DNA of 64,000 nt from Streptococcus sp. SN-1 (lineage in GTDB: Bacteria; Bacillota; Bacilli; Lactobacillales; Streptococcaceae): the NCBI RefSeq assembly GCF_041154385.1, contig NZ_AP028929.1, positions 744,001-808,000 of the forward strand, read 5' to 3'. The notes under the pieces were generated by a model. The model made no database searches. It was given only the letters and a program-made list of their open reading frames with translations, and had not been told where the DNA came from. Positions 47,804-55,986 of the stretch are shown one piece after another. Every line of letters starts with the position of its first letter. Positions within the stretch are counted from its first letter, which is position 1. A program made the position numbers and the translations under genes.

Positions 47804-48130
47804 ATGAAGGATTTAACGTTTAGACAATTACAAGACTACTTACTCGAACATTACCAGCAGTTTCGGACTGAGGAAGGTCTTTTTATGAAGTTAGTGGAGG
47901 AAGTCGGGGAAGTAGCTGAGGTTTTGAATGGTCGTTCTGGTAGAAAAGAGGGCGTTCAGGATTCTAACGAGGAACTAGCAAAAGAACTTGCTGATATCAT
48001 TCACTACACCATCGCAACCGCGGCTATCAACGATATTGATCTAACCAAAACCATCTTTGAGAAAGATAAAACTGCAGCCATTAAGTACCAACATGAACGT
48101 GATTTGGAAGGATTTTTGAAAGGGAAGTAA
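47804..48130 (+). CDS. MazG-like nucleotide pyrophosphohydrolase
   Basis: The 108-residue all-alpha NTP-PPase hydrolyses (d)NTPs to monophosphates, usually for nucleotide-pool cleaning. The metal-binding signature is FMKLVEEVGEVAEVLNGRSG (ExxE) followed by NEELAKELADIIHYTIATAA (ExxD). A single domain, shorter than the two-domain MazG. It starts 15 bases after the khpA terminator, so it may have its own weak promoter. Substrate not known. Confidence 0.85.
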   Translation: MKDLTFRQLQDYLLEHYQQFRTEEGLFMKLVEEVGEVAEVLNGRSGRKEGVQDSNEELAKELADIIHYTIATAAINDIDLTKTIFEKDKTAAIKYQHERDLEGFLKGK

Positions 48131-48233
48131 AGGTATTGTACTCTTACTCCAACTTGAGAAAATCCATGGAACGTGATAAAATAAAGGATAAGGATTTTTA
48201 ATAATTCATTATATAGAACGAGTGGATTTCTTT

Positions 48234-49022
48234 ATGAAGAGGTTTGAAGTATCTACAGAGATTGGTAGTCTCTCTGTTACTTATCAAAAGCAAAAGAAAA
48301 TACTAGTTTGTTTAAGTGGCGCAGGTTTTCTACCAAGTTATGAAAATTTTTCACTTATACTTGAAAAACTTCCTCCTACAATTGGTTATTTGACAATTGA
48401 TTTTCCGAACACAGGTAGGAGTCCGATTCATGACCAAGCTGGAAAAAATCTAGATAATCTTGCAGATGCGGTTTATGAAGTATTTGAAGAATTAGGGATT
48501 TCTGAATATATACTTTGTGTACATAGTTTGAGTGGAATTTTAGCTTGTAAATTGCTCAACAAACCAATTAAGTGTCAGGCTTTAGTAGCAATTGAACCGA
48601 CAACTAAAAAAGTCATGTTTGCTGATTTTTCAGAAAATCCTTATCCAGAAATGGAAGAGCAGATGAGACTGATTGACGAGTATGGTCCTGAACTTTATTT
48701 TAAGAACTTAACTCAAGCAACATTTAGCCCTGAAATTAATAAAGAAATCTGGGAAATAATGCAGGAAAAAGGCTCAGAGTTGGAAAATCAAGATCCAGGA
48801 TTTCAGATATCTGGAGAGATTACTAAGGAAGATTTTGAGAATTTGTCGATAGAAGCTTATACCCCTGTATTTATTTTTTGTCAGGTTTATAGAGAAAAAG
48901 AGTACAGAGAATCAAAATATTGGACTTCCAATACTAAACTCATTTTAGGAGGGAATCACCATTATTTACAGTGGTCTGAAGCCGAAAAAATTGCGACTAT
49001 TATTCGAGAATTGTCAGAATAA
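48234..49022 (+). CDS. Alpha/beta hydrolase
   Basis: The 262-residue protein has the alpha/beta-hydrolase pattern: strand-loop KKILVCLSGAGFLPSYENF, TIDFPNTGRS, then the nucleophile elbow CVHSLSGILACKLL (Ser in H-S-L-S-G), and a late catalytic-His region GGNHHYLQW. There is no signal peptide. I start at the ATG at 48234; a GTG 12 bases upstream is possible. The gene is AT-richer than its rpsP-rimM neighbours, which may mark an insertion into the conserved block. Substrate unknown. Confidence 0.75.
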   Translation: MKRFEVSTEIGSLSVTYQKQKKILVCLSGAGFLPSYENFSLILEKLPPTIGYLTIDFPNTGRSPIHDQAGKNLDNLADAVYEVFEELGISEYILCVHSLSGILACKLLNKPIKCQALVAIEPTTKKVMFADFSENPYPEMEEQMRLIDEYGPELYFKNLTQATFSPEINKEIWEIMQEKGSELENQDPGFQISGEITKEDFENLSIEAYTPVFIFCQVYREKEYRESKYWTSNTKLILGGNHHYLQWSEAEKIATIIRELSE

Positions 49023-49052
49023 GATGGAAAGAAGGAGACTACAGGAGACAAG

Positions 49053-49571
49053 ATGAACTACTTTAATGTTGGGAAAATCGTCAATACACAGGGGTTGCAG
49101 GGTGAGATGCGAGTCTTGTCTGTGACGGATTTTGCAGAAGAACGGTTTAAAAAAGGGGCTGAGCTGGCTTTGTTTGATGAAAAAGATCAGTTTGTTCAAA
49201 CAGTGACCATTGCTAGCCACCGTAAACAGAAGAACTTTGACATTATTAAATTCAAAGATATGTACCATATCAATGCTATTGAAAAGTATAAGGGATACAG
49301 TCTCAAGGTTGCTGAGGAAGATTTGAATGACCTAGACGATGGTGAATTTTATTATCACGAGATTATCGGTTTGGAAGTCTATGAGGGTGATAACTTGATT
49401 GGAACCATCAAAGAAATCCTGCAACCAGGTGCCAACGATGTCTGGGTGGTCAAGCGAAAAGGCAAGCGTGACTTGCTCTTGCCTTATATCCCACCAGTAG
49501 TTCTCAATGTTGATATTCCAAATAACCGCGTCGATGTGGAAATCTTAGAAGGGTTAGACGATGAAGATTGA
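49053..49571 (+). CDS. rimM: 16S rRNA processing factor RimM
   Basis: It helps 30S maturation by binding S19 and the 16S 3' domain. The N-terminal barrel starts [20 protein letters not shown] with [18 protein letters not shown]. The C-terminal PRC-barrel has [40 protein letters not shown] and PPVVLNVDI. Length 172 is normal. Its 3' end overlaps trmD by 11 bases, so the two are coupled. Confidence 0.96.
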   Translation: MNYFNVGKIVNTQGLQGEMRVLSVTDFAEERFKKGAELALFDEKDQFVQTVTIASHRKQKNFDIIKFKDMYHINAIEKYKGYSLKVAEEDLNDLDDGEFYYHEIIGLEVYEGDNLIGTIKEILQPGANDVWVVKRKGKRDLLLPYIPPVVLNVDIPNNRVDVEILEGLDDED

Positions 49572-50277
49572 TATTTTAACCCTCTTTCCAGAGATGTTTT
49601 CTCCACTGGAGCACTCAATTGTAGGAAAGGCTCGAGAAAAAGGGCTCTTGGATATCCAGTATCATAATTTTCGAGAAAATGCTGAAAAGGCCCGCCATGT
49701 AGACGATGAGCCCTACGGAGGTGGTCAGGGGATGTTGCTCCGAGCCCAACCCATTTTCGATGCCTTTGATGCTATTGAAAAGAAAAATCCGCGCGTTATT
49801 CTCCTCGATCCAGCTGGAAAGCAGTTTGATCAGGCTTATGCTGAGGATTTGGCTCAAGAAGAGGAACTGATCTTTATCTGTGGTCACTATGAGGGCTATG
49901 ATGAGCGTATTAAGACCTTGGTGACAGATGAGATTTCCCTGGGAGACTATGTCTTGACTGGTGGGGAATTGGCAGCTATGACCATGATTGATGCTACAGT
50001 ACGCCTGATTCCAGAAGTGATTGGCAAGGAGTCTAGCCACCAAGATGATAGTTTTTCTTCTGGGCTTCTCGAGTATCCTCAGTACACGCGTCCCTATGAT
50101 TATCGAGGCATGGTTGTCCCAGATGTTCTGATGAGCGGGCACCATGAAAAGATTCGTCAGTGGCGCCTGTATGAGAGTTTAAAGAAAACCTATGAACGCA
50201 GACCGGATTTGCTTGAACATTATCAACTGACAGCAGAAGAAGAAAAAATGCTGGCAGAAATTAAAGAAAACAAATAA
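49561..50277 (+). CDS. trmD: tRNA (guanine37-N1)-methyltransferase
   Basis: TrmD makes m1G37 in tRNAs with CCA, CCG and CGG decoding and is essential for reading-frame maintenance. This SPOUT knot enzyme shows [40 protein letters not shown], the SAM-binding knot ([37 protein letters not shown]) and the [20 protein letters not shown] loop. Length 238 is normal. A stand-alone ATP-cone gene follows 14 bases later. Confidence 0.97.
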   Translation: MKIDILTLFPEMFSPLEHSIVGKAREKGLLDIQYHNFRENAEKARHVDDEPYGGGQGMLLRAQPIFDAFDAIEKKNPRVILLDPAGKQFDQAYAEDLAQEEELIFICGHYEGYDERIKTLVTDEISLGDYVLTGGELAAMTMIDATVRLIPEVIGKESSHQDDSFSSGLLEYPQYTRPYDYRGMVVPDVLMSGHHEKIRQWRLYESLKKTYERRPDLLEHYQLTAEEEKMLAEIKENK

Positions 50278-50291
50278 TAAAGGAGAAACCT

Positions 50292-50630
50292 ATGCAAGTA
50301 ATCAAACGTGATGGAGAAATTGCTGAATTTAATCCAGACAAGATTTACCAAGCTATCTTAAAGGCAGCCCAGACAGTCTATGTATTGACAGATGATTTGC
50401 GTCAAAACCTTGCACAAGTCACTAAGAAAGTGGTTTTGGATTTGGAAGAGGCCAAGGTGGAACGTGCTACCATTAGCATGATTCAGTCTATGGTTGAACA
50501 TCGTTTACTGGGAGCAGGTTACATTACCATTGCAGAACACTACATTTCCTATCGTCTACAACGTGATTTGGAAAGAAGTGGTTATGGAGATCATATCGCA
50601 GTTCATTTACATTTTGAACAAATTCGCTAA
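50292..50630 (+). CDS. Stand-alone ATP-cone domain protein
   Basis: The 112 residues are an ATP-cone: MQVIKRDGEIAEFNPDKIYQ, AILKAAQTVYVLTDDLRQNL, TISMIQSMVEHRLLGAGYIT, then AEHYISYRLQRDLERSG. ATP-cones bind ATP or dATP and control ribonucleotide reductases (NrdA/NrdD) or the repressor NrdR. Here there is neither a zinc finger (as in NrdR) nor a catalytic domain. It may be a free-standing nucleotide sensor; the partner is unknown. It is co-directional with trmD and probably co-transcribed with it. Confidence 0.8.
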   Translation: MQVIKRDGEIAEFNPDKIYQAILKAAQTVYVLTDDLRQNLAQVTKKVVLDLEEAKVERATISMIQSMVEHRLLGAGYITIAEHYISYRLQRDLERSGYGDHIAVHLHFEQIR

Positions 50631-50633
50631 GAA

Positions 50634-50672
50634 AAAAGAGTGGGATGAAGCAACTACATCTCACTCTTTCTT
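50634..50672. terminator. Bidirectional terminator
   Basis: AAAGAGTGGGATG pairs with CATCTCACTCTTT between two convergent genes; T-runs on both strands. It overlaps the end of the minus-strand gene. Confidence 0.75.
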
Positions 50673-50981
50673 AAATCTATTTTTTTGGGCTGTTTGGACG
50701 GTTGAAGGGACAAATCGTAGGCGTTGAATATCGCTTATGCGGATAATACGGGTCACATTTTTGGCAAAATTTTTCACGATAATTTGCTGGCGTTGCTGAT
50801 CGTATTTGATGATGTCACCTGTAAAACTTGTCTCAGACAATATAAGGTGAACAGCGGTTTGTTTCTGGATAGCCTCTTCAATAGTAGCTGTAAGGGAGTT
50901 GCTTTCAGTATGGTCTGGTTCTTCATGTCCATTTAAAAAATCATGTATTTTATCTAGAACTTGCTGGAATTTATGTCTCAT
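50661..50981 (-). CDS. Conserved hypothetical protein, YolD-like
   Basis: The 106-residue soluble protein has a helical N-terminus (HKFQQVLDKIHDFLNGHEEP) and a small beta domain (AVHLILSETSFTGDIIKYDQ, QQIIVKNFAKNVTRIIRISD, IQRLRFVPS). The pattern of a short barrel after the words VxLxL and GDIIKYD recalls YolD-like proteins. No function is known to me. It is convergent with the ATP-cone gene and divergent from the PC4-like gene. Confidence 0.65.
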   Translation of the reverse strand: MRHKFQQVLDKIHDFLNGHEEPDHTESNSLTATIEEAIQKQTAVHLILSETSFTGDIIKYDQQRQQIIVKNFAKNVTRIIRISDIQRLRFVPSTVQTAQKNRFKKE

Positions 50982-51079
50982 ATTGGCCTCCCTTCTTTTA
51001 TATCAATATTATATAAAATTTTCCTAAAATCTACAAGATTTTACGAATAATCAAATGAAAGCTAAAAAAGGAGAAGAAA

Positions 51080-51295
51080 ATGGCAGAATTTACATTTGAA
51101 ATTGAAGAGCACTTGTTGACTCTTTCTGAAAACGAAAAAGGTTGGACCAAGGAAATCAACCGTGTGAGCTTTAATGGTGCCCCTGCAAAGTTTGATATTC
51201 GTGCTTGGAGTCCAGATCATACTAAAATGGGCAAAGGGATTACTCTTTCCAATGAAGAATTTCAAACAATGGTGGATGCTTTTAAAGGTAACTAA
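51080..51295 (+). CDS. YdbC-like PC4 family single-stranded DNA-binding protein
   Basis: The 71-residue protein has the PC4/YdbC pattern: FTFEIEEHLLTLSENEKGWT, KEINRVSFNGAPAKFDIRAW, SPDHTKMGKGITLSNEEF. Homologues bind single-stranded DNA as dimers and are structurally like the eukaryotic coactivator PC4. AAAGGAG precedes the start. Role in transcription or repair is not established in streptococci. Confidence 0.88.
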   Translation: MAEFTFEIEEHLLTLSENEKGWTKEINRVSFNGAPAKFDIRAWSPDHTKMGKGITLSNEEFQTMVDAFKGN

Positions 51296-51312
51296 GTTAT
51301 CAAAATAAAAGA

Positions 51313-51350
51313 AAAGGATACTGAGTTATGACAACTCGATATCCTTTTTT
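51313..51350. terminator. Bidirectional terminator between the PC4-like gene and bioY
   Basis: AAAAGGATA pairs with TATCCTTTT, with inner pairing GAGTT/AACTC; serves both convergent genes. Confidence 0.8.
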
Positions 51351-51885
51351 AGTTAGCAAAGTAAGCCTGATTTTTAAGGCGTTGAAGTAGTGGACGGCTA
51401 ATAAAACTAATAGCTAGAAGTTTACCAAGGTCTGGGATAATAAAGGGAAGAACTCCCACAACAAGAGCTTTTTCAAATGCCATTCCAGCAAGAAAATGTA
51501 AGCTGAGAATCCCGCCAACAAAGACAAGTGTATCACCCAAGAGGTTTGCAAGAAAAATCTTGACAACACCACTCTTGCTGTTAGTTAGGGAAGAAGTAAG
51601 TCCAGAGTAGACAAGATAAAACCAAAGATAACCTGCAGTAGGACCAACCAACACCTGCAATCCAGCTCCACCTCCTGCAAAGACAGGAAGACCGATAGCA
51701 CCTAGAAGAAGATAGAGTCCGACAGAAAGTACAGCCTCTCTCGGTCTAAAGACAGTAGCAATCAAGCCGATTGCAAAGTTTTGCAGAGTGAAGGGAACAG
51801 GTCCAATTGGAAGGGTGATTTGTGCCAATACAGCAATGAGAGCAGCCCCAATAGCAGGGATGGCATAAACGTGAGCTTTTTTCAA
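51349..51885 (-). CDS. bioY: Biotin transporter BioY (substrate-binding S component)
   Basis: The 178-residue membrane protein has about six helices: YAIPAIGAALIAVLAQITLP, VPFTLQNFAIGLIATVF, VLSVGLYLLLGAIGLPVF, AGGGAGLQVLVGPTAGYLWF, LLGDTLVFVGGILSLHFLAG and VVGVLPFIIPDLGKLLAIS. The AGGxxGxxxLxGPTxGY signature binds biotin in ECF-type transporters. The ECF module (A1, A2, T) must be encoded elsewhere. Controlled by the BirA-type operator at 51940-51971. Confidence 0.94.
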   Translation of the reverse strand: MKKAHVYAIPAIGAALIAVLAQITLPIGPVPFTLQNFAIGLIATVFRPREAVLSVGLYLLLGAIGLPVFAGGGAGLQVLVGPTAGYLWFYLVYSGLTSSLTNSKSGVVKIFLANLLGDTLVFVGGILSLHFLAGMAFEKALVVGVLPFIIPDLGKLLAISFISRPLLQRLKNQAYFAN

Positions 51886-51918
51886 AATAGTTAACCTCTT
51901 TTCTGATATATAGTAACT

Positions 51919-51971
51919 ATTATACTTAAATCAACACTATTGTCAACCTGTTTAAGTAACATGGGTAACAA
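51919..51971 (-). promoter_or_regulatory. bioY promoter with BirA-type biotin operator
   Basis: On the minus strand TTGACA (51941-51946), 16-base spacer and TATAAT (51919-51924). The -35 is embedded in TTGTCAACC (51940-51948), which with GGGTAACAA (51963-51971) and a 14-base spacer fits the BirA operator TTGTTAACC-N14/15-GGTTAACAA with one mismatch per arm. Biotin-bound BirA would block the promoter. Confidence 0.75.
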
Positions 51972-52090
51972 AAACTGTAACGGCCGATTTGATTGACAAG
52001 AGAAATTTGATAATTGTTTTTTATCGATTTGTAAATCAGTTTTATATATAGATAATCCCATTTTATACATAAAAAATATACTATAAATAC

Positions 52091-52140
52091 TTGACAAACT
52101 AAAAAATAAGTGCTACATTAATAAATGTAAACGGATACAT
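52091..52140 (+). promoter_or_regulatory. Bacteriocin promoter with a perfect cre site
   Basis: TTGACA (52091-52096), 17-base spacer, TACATT (52114-52119). ATGTAAACGGATACAT (52125-52140) matches the CcpA cre consensus WTGNAARCGNWWWCAW at every position and covers the expected transcription start, the place where CcpA represses. Confidence 0.75.
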
Positions 52141-52174
52141 TTATATGTGTTCAATTTTAAAAGGAGGGGTAGTT

Positions 52175-52216
52175 ATGAGATATTTTAACGACTCTAGATA
52201 CCATAACGGTGATTAA
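52175..52216 (+). CDS. 13-codon open frame with strong RBS in the bacteriocin leader
   Basis: AAAAGGAGGGG at 52158-52168 precedes ATG at 52175; the peptide is MRYFNDSRYHNGD. In the same frame, after two stops, the sequence continues KPKYNQFILK and YGWTKKGTVAYSSSN to a TGA overlapping the bacteriocin ATG. It may be a leader peptide or the wreck of a small gene. Confidence 0.35.
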   Translation: MRYFNDSRYHNGD

Positions 52217-52317
52217 AAACCTAAATATAATCAATTCATATTAAAGTAATATGGATGGACTAAAAAGGGGACTGTTGCTTATTCTTCATCAAATATTTTA
52301 ATTAAAGGAGAAGTAAA

Positions 52318-52656
52318 ATGAAAAAAAGAATTAACAAGAAAGCATCTGTTTTTCTAGTCGCAAGTGTTTTAAGTTTTAGCTTTGCTACTGTAGCTAGTAT
52401 TGTTAGTGCAACTACAGCACACCCTGCTCCAAGTCCCATTATTGATGTATGGGAATATGGTGTAAATGATAACTCTGGTTATTCGAATTACTTTGTTAGT
52501 TCTCCAGATAATATTGGTTCAAAATCTTCAGTAACGAATTTTTGGGGAACAGTTAAAGCTCAGGATAAACAAGATTATGGATGGGCATATTCAAGTGCTA
52601 CAAAATCTTGGAGCGATGTTCGATTAAATGCATATTGGGATTATTATAGATTTTAA
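52318..52656 (+). CDS. Lactococcin-972 family bacteriocin precursor
   Basis: The 112 residues start with a Sec signal peptide (KKASVFLVASVLSFSFATVA, cleavage likely after IVSA at 31). The mature part of about 81 residues shows the family features: VWEYGVNDNSGYSNYF, KSSVTNFWGTV, YGWAYSSATKSWSDV and the terminal NAYWDYYRF. Lactococcin 972 binds lipid II and blocks septum formation; pneumococcal relatives have been named streptococcins. The downstream membrane protein and ATPase genes complete the standard operon. AAAGGAG precedes the start. Confidence 0.85.
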   Translation: MKKRINKKASVFLVASVLSFSFATVASIVSATTAHPAPSPIIDVWEYGVNDNSGYSNYFVSSPDNIGSKSSVTNFWGTVKAQDKQDYGWAYSSATKSWSDVRLNAYWDYYRF

Positions 52657-52671
52657 AAATAATTTATGAAA

Positions 52672-52705
52672 ACAAGAGACCCAATTATAAAATAGGGTCT
52701 CTTGT
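52672..52705 (+). terminator. Strong hairpin between bacteriocin and transporter genes
   Basis: ACAAGAGACCC and GGGTCTCTTGT form a perfect 11-base stem with a 12-base loop. It is not followed by a T-run, so it is more likely an attenuator or mRNA-stability element that lets the bacteriocin be made in excess over the next genes. Confidence 0.6.
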
Positions 52706-52721
52706 AATATGGTAATTGCTT

Positions 52722-54704
52722 ATGAAATTAAAATTATGTATCATTGGATTCTTCTTCTGTTTGATTGCTGCAATTGGTTGGGTCACTATTAGCGATACAG
52801 AAATGCCCATACCTTTACCAATTGATGGTGCTTTTTCTATTCAAGGAAAAAGCAATCTTTCAAATAACGAAATATACGAAATGGTTCGTGATTTATCAAA
52901 ATCGGAAAAGGTTACCATTTACAAGCCCATCGTTCAGAGTTCGGGTCAGTTGAGGTATGTAAATTTTGATGATGTAAATAATGAACAATTAAAGTCAACA
53001 CCAATAATAGGGATGTATTACACCCTTGGGAAAATGGATATAGATAGTTTGAAACCACTTACGATGACGGGGTTGCAAACAGTATATATGGCTTATCCTT
53101 GGTATATAGGAGGAATCTTACAATTTACTGGAACTTTAAGAATACTGTTAATGGGTTCAATTTACTTAACTTTATTAGTTGTGTTATTTGTTGTTAGAAC
53201 GAAGCAGATTAAAGAAGGAGTGATACGACGTTCTTTGGGATTGCCTGTATACGATCTAAGAAGAGATTATGGTATTTCTCTTATTTTTGAACTGATTATG
53301 ATGGCTTTATTGATGATTTCTTACAGTTCTTTTTTGGGAAATGGTTTCTTCACCTATAGTTCTAAGTTATTTTTCTCTCTGATTTTAACGAATTTTATAC
53401 TATTTCAAATCATTGATCTCATCACCTTTGTTTTATTTTGGTTGACGATTCAGGTTGAAAAGCCTATTGAAATTATTAAAAACAAGGCAAAAAATAAACT
53501 TATTTTTGTCGTATGGCTTGCCATTATTTCGATTATTATCCTTATCTCAGGAGTTTTTTTACAAGAAACAAAGAGTAGTCAATCCAGTATTAACATTCAG
53601 ATACAGAATTTAGTACCATGGGACACAGTAAAAGACTGGAGAAGGATTGAGTTCCTTGGAATTGAAAGTAACTCTACTAAAAATGGAGAAGTTAATGATT
53701 CGGATGGTCAGTATCTACAGATAGCTGCTTCCTTAAAAAACTTAGATTATTTATATATAGATCGATCCTCAGCATATGTTCCAGATTTCATGAAAACTTC
53801 ACATGTTATGGAAAATTTTTCTAAACAATTAGAAAATGACGGAATAACGAATCCAGAAATAAATAAAGAGTTGATTTATATCAATCAAACAGGTGCTAAC
53901 CTACAAAATAAAGTGAATGGAACAAACTATCATCTTTTAGATAATAAGATAGCAACCATTTATATTCCTGAGAAATGGAAAGAAAATCAGAAATCTATTG
54001 AGAATACAGTTGTAGCAGAACAATTTATTGGAACAAACTATACAAAAGAAGAAATTGCAGTACAAATAATTCCTGATGGTGATAAAATTTTTTATTTCAA
54101 TGAAGATGCTGATGATAATCATAAAATGAAAGAGCTTTTACCAATGGCAAGTGTAGCAGATAGCACAGATAACATTGTTGTTGTGTTAGATACAGACAAA
54201 ATGATTGAAAACAACAAGTTTTCTTTGGCTAGTAATATAACAACTAAGTCTCTTTTTAGTCCTGAGGCGGTAAATAAAATAAATGAAATGGCTACCCAGT
54301 TGAATGTTTCAATGAATCCAGTAGATGTTTACCAAATTGTGAAATTAAAGATCCAGTCCTTAGAGCACCAAATTCTACTTTCACAAATTTTGCAGAAGAT
54401 AATTTACAGTATTGTCTTTATACTCATTTATCAATATGTCCAACTTTATATTACCCTAAAACAGAATGAATATGTGAAGAAAATCATTTTAGGTCTGTCA
54501 AAAACATATATAGCAATTTCAAGTCTCAAGTATTTTATGATGACTATTACAATCGTTATCCTATTTACATTTCTTATGACAGGTCAAATAGAGTTGCTAT
54601 ATATTGGTCTTGCTTCTCTGCTCGTTTTGATGTTGTCAATAATCATGAGTTTTAGAAAATTATCTGAAAGCTACACTAAAATTTTAAAAGGAGATGAAAC
54701 ATGA
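52722..54704 (+). CDS. Bacteriocin-associated integral membrane protein (DUF1430 type)
   Basis: The 660-residue protein has an N-terminal helix (LKLCIIGFFFCLIAAIGWVT), an extracellular part, three or four helices between residues 140 and 290 (LLMGSIYLTLLVVLFVV, LIFVVWLAIISIIILISGVF), a large extracellular domain (290-540) and C-terminal helices (IIYSIVFILIYQYVQLYI, YFMMTITIVILFTFL, LASLLVLMLSIIMSF). This is the MacB-like permease that accompanies lactococcin-972 bacteriocins for export or immunity. The ATG at 52722 has a poor ribosome-binding site; a TTG 6 bases earlier is possible. Overlaps the ATPase gene by 4 bases. Confidence 0.82.
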   Translation: MKLKLCIIGFFFCLIAAIGWVTISDTEMPIPLPIDGAFSIQGKSNLSNNEIYEMVRDLSKSEKVTIYKPIVQSSGQLRYVNFDDVNNEQLKSTPIIGMYYTLGKMDIDSLKPLTMTGLQTVYMAYPWYIGGILQFTGTLRILLMGSIYLTLLVVLFVVRTKQIKEGVIRRSLGLPVYDLRRDYGISLIFELIMMALLMISYSSFLGNGFFTYSSKLFFSLILTNFILFQIIDLITFVLFWLTIQVEKPIEIIKNKAKNKLIFVVWLAIISIIILISGVFLQETKSSQSSINIQIQNLVPWDTVKDWRRIEFLGIESNSTKNGEVNDSDGQYLQIAASLKNLDYLYIDRSSAYVPDFMKTSHVMENFSKQLENDGITNPEINKELIYINQTGANLQNKVNGTNYHLLDNKIATIYIPEKWKENQKSIENTVVAEQFIGTNYTKEEIAVQIIPDGDKIFYFNEDADDNHKMKELLPMASVADSTDNIVVVLDTDKMIENNKFSLASNITTKSLFSPEAVNKINEMATQLNVSMNPVDVYQIVKLKIQSLEHQILLSQILQKIIYSIVFILIYQYVQLYITLKQNEYVKKIILGLSKTYIAISSLKYFMMTITIVILFTFLMTGQIELLYIGLASLLVLMLSIIMSFRKLSESYTKILKGDET

Positions 54705-55324
54705 CAATTGACCTTTTGAACGTTTCAAAAAGTTTCGGCTCAAAAAAGATCTTTACAGACTTAAATTTAAAATTTGAATCTGGAAAAAGTTATGCATTGA
54801 TTGGAGGTTCTGGCTCTGGTAAAAGTACCCTTCTTAATATTATAGGAAGATTAGAAAAAATTGACAGTGGGAATGTTTTAGTTGATAAACAAGATATTTG
54901 GAAGATAAAAGAAAGAACTTTTTTTAAAAATACTGTTGGATATGTATTTCAGAATTATTCTTTAATAGATAACAAAACAGTATATGATAATTTGAAACTT
55001 ATCACTAAAGACAAAAAAACAATAACTGATGTACTTGAAAAAGTAGGACTGTCAAGTGACTATTTACATCAAAAAATATATGAATTGTCTGGAGGGCAGG
55101 CTCAACGTGTAGCTATTGCCAGAATGTTAATGAAACCACGTAAAATTATCTTAGCAGATGAGCCTACAGGAGCTTTAGATGGTGAGATTGGAAAAGAAAT
55201 TATTCGTTTATTATTGAATGAAAGAGATGAAGATAAATATGTCATTATAGCGACGCATGATCCAGCTGTCTATAACGAAGTTGATGTGATCATTGATATG
55301 AAAGATATAGGGGATAATGTATGA
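54701..55324 (+). CDS. Bacteriocin ABC transporter ATPase
   Basis: ATPase of 207 residues with Walker A GGSGSGKST, signature LSGGQAQRVAIARML, Walker B IILADEPTGALD and the H-loop ATHD, of the LolD/MacB-like subgroup. It overlaps both its neighbours by 4 bases (ATGA), so membrane protein, ATPase and the following gene are one translational unit. It should energise the DUF1430 membrane protein. Confidence 0.88.
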   Translation: MTIDLLNVSKSFGSKKIFTDLNLKFESGKSYALIGGSGSGKSTLLNIIGRLEKIDSGNVLVDKQDIWKIKERTFFKNTVGYVFQNYSLIDNKTVYDNLKLITKDKKTITDVLEKVGLSSDYLHQKIYELSGGQAQRVAIARMLMKPRKIILADEPTGALDGEIGKEIIRLLLNERDEDKYVIIATHDPAVYNEVDVIIDMKDIGDNV

Positions 55325-55821
55325 AAAAGATAATTTATATTGCTTTGATCTTTGTAGCTGGAATGCTTGCCATTTTCTTCTTTGGAAAACAAATGATCAC
55401 AAAAGAAAATACCAATAAACCAACACTGGAGTTAATAGTCTATACGCTTTCTTCTAGTGATACAGAAAAATGGAATAAAGTGAAACAAGTAGAAACGGAA
55501 GAAGCTACATATATCATAACTGTGAAAGAAGTAGCGTCTTCAGAAGAAGTATTTTCAAACATCATTGCAAATGGAGCTGCTGCGGGGTTCGGAGTTCGTG
55601 AAGAAGAAGTGAAGCAATTTAATAATAATTTAGGAGACACTATTGAGGACTCTAAGCGTAATAAACTCATTGGAATAGAATTTTTTACTTTTTCTAATGC
55701 TGACGAGGGATTTGTAGTAGCAAATTTTGACTACGGTAGTGAAGAGTTGAATTCTCAGAAAAAAGATATGAAAGAGTTATATAAAAAAATATATGAATCT
55801 TTTAAAGAAAAGAATAAATGA
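55321..55821 (+). CDS. Membrane-anchored protein of the lactococcin-972 operon
   Basis: The 166-residue protein has one N-terminal helix (IIYIALIFVAGMLAIFFFGK) and an extracellular domain rich in Glu and Lys (TEEATYIITVKEVASSEEVF, DEGFVVANFDYGSEELNSQK). There is no lipobox cysteine. It ends the operon before the terminator at 55912. Position suggests an immunity or accessory role; the sequence alone does not show it. Confidence 0.65.
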   Translation: MKKIIYIALIFVAGMLAIFFFGKQMITKENTNKPTLELIVYTLSSSDTEKWNKVKQVETEEATYIITVKEVASSEEVFSNIIANGAAAGFGVREEEVKQFNNNLGDTIEDSKRNKLIGIEFFTFSNADEGFVVANFDYGSEELNSQKKDMKELYKKIYESFKEKNK

Positions 55822-55911
55822 TTGTGTTATAATCCTTATATTTTGTTATGGTTTGTTAATTGATTTTTGCATATCTTATTTCAACATACTATAAAATAAA
55901 ACATAAGAAAA

Positions 55912-55945
55912 CGAGTATCTCCAACTACGGCAATACTCGATTTTT
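55912..55945 (+). terminator. Terminator of the bacteriocin operon
   Basis: CGAGTAT pairs with ATACTCG around a 14-base loop, followed by five T residues; it could also serve gor from the other side. Confidence 0.7.
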
Positions 55946-55986
55946 GATATTTAGAAGTGTTTTTTGCTCTGCTTCTTTTATTTCGA

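Noticed and set aside
50292..50630. NrdR repressor
   Set aside because: The protein has an ATP-cone but no N-terminal zinc ribbon with CxxC pairs.
52318..52656. Ordinary secreted hypothetical protein
   Set aside because: The pattern of aromatic-Gly motifs and the DUF1430 plus ATPase genes downstream fit lactococcin 972 much better.
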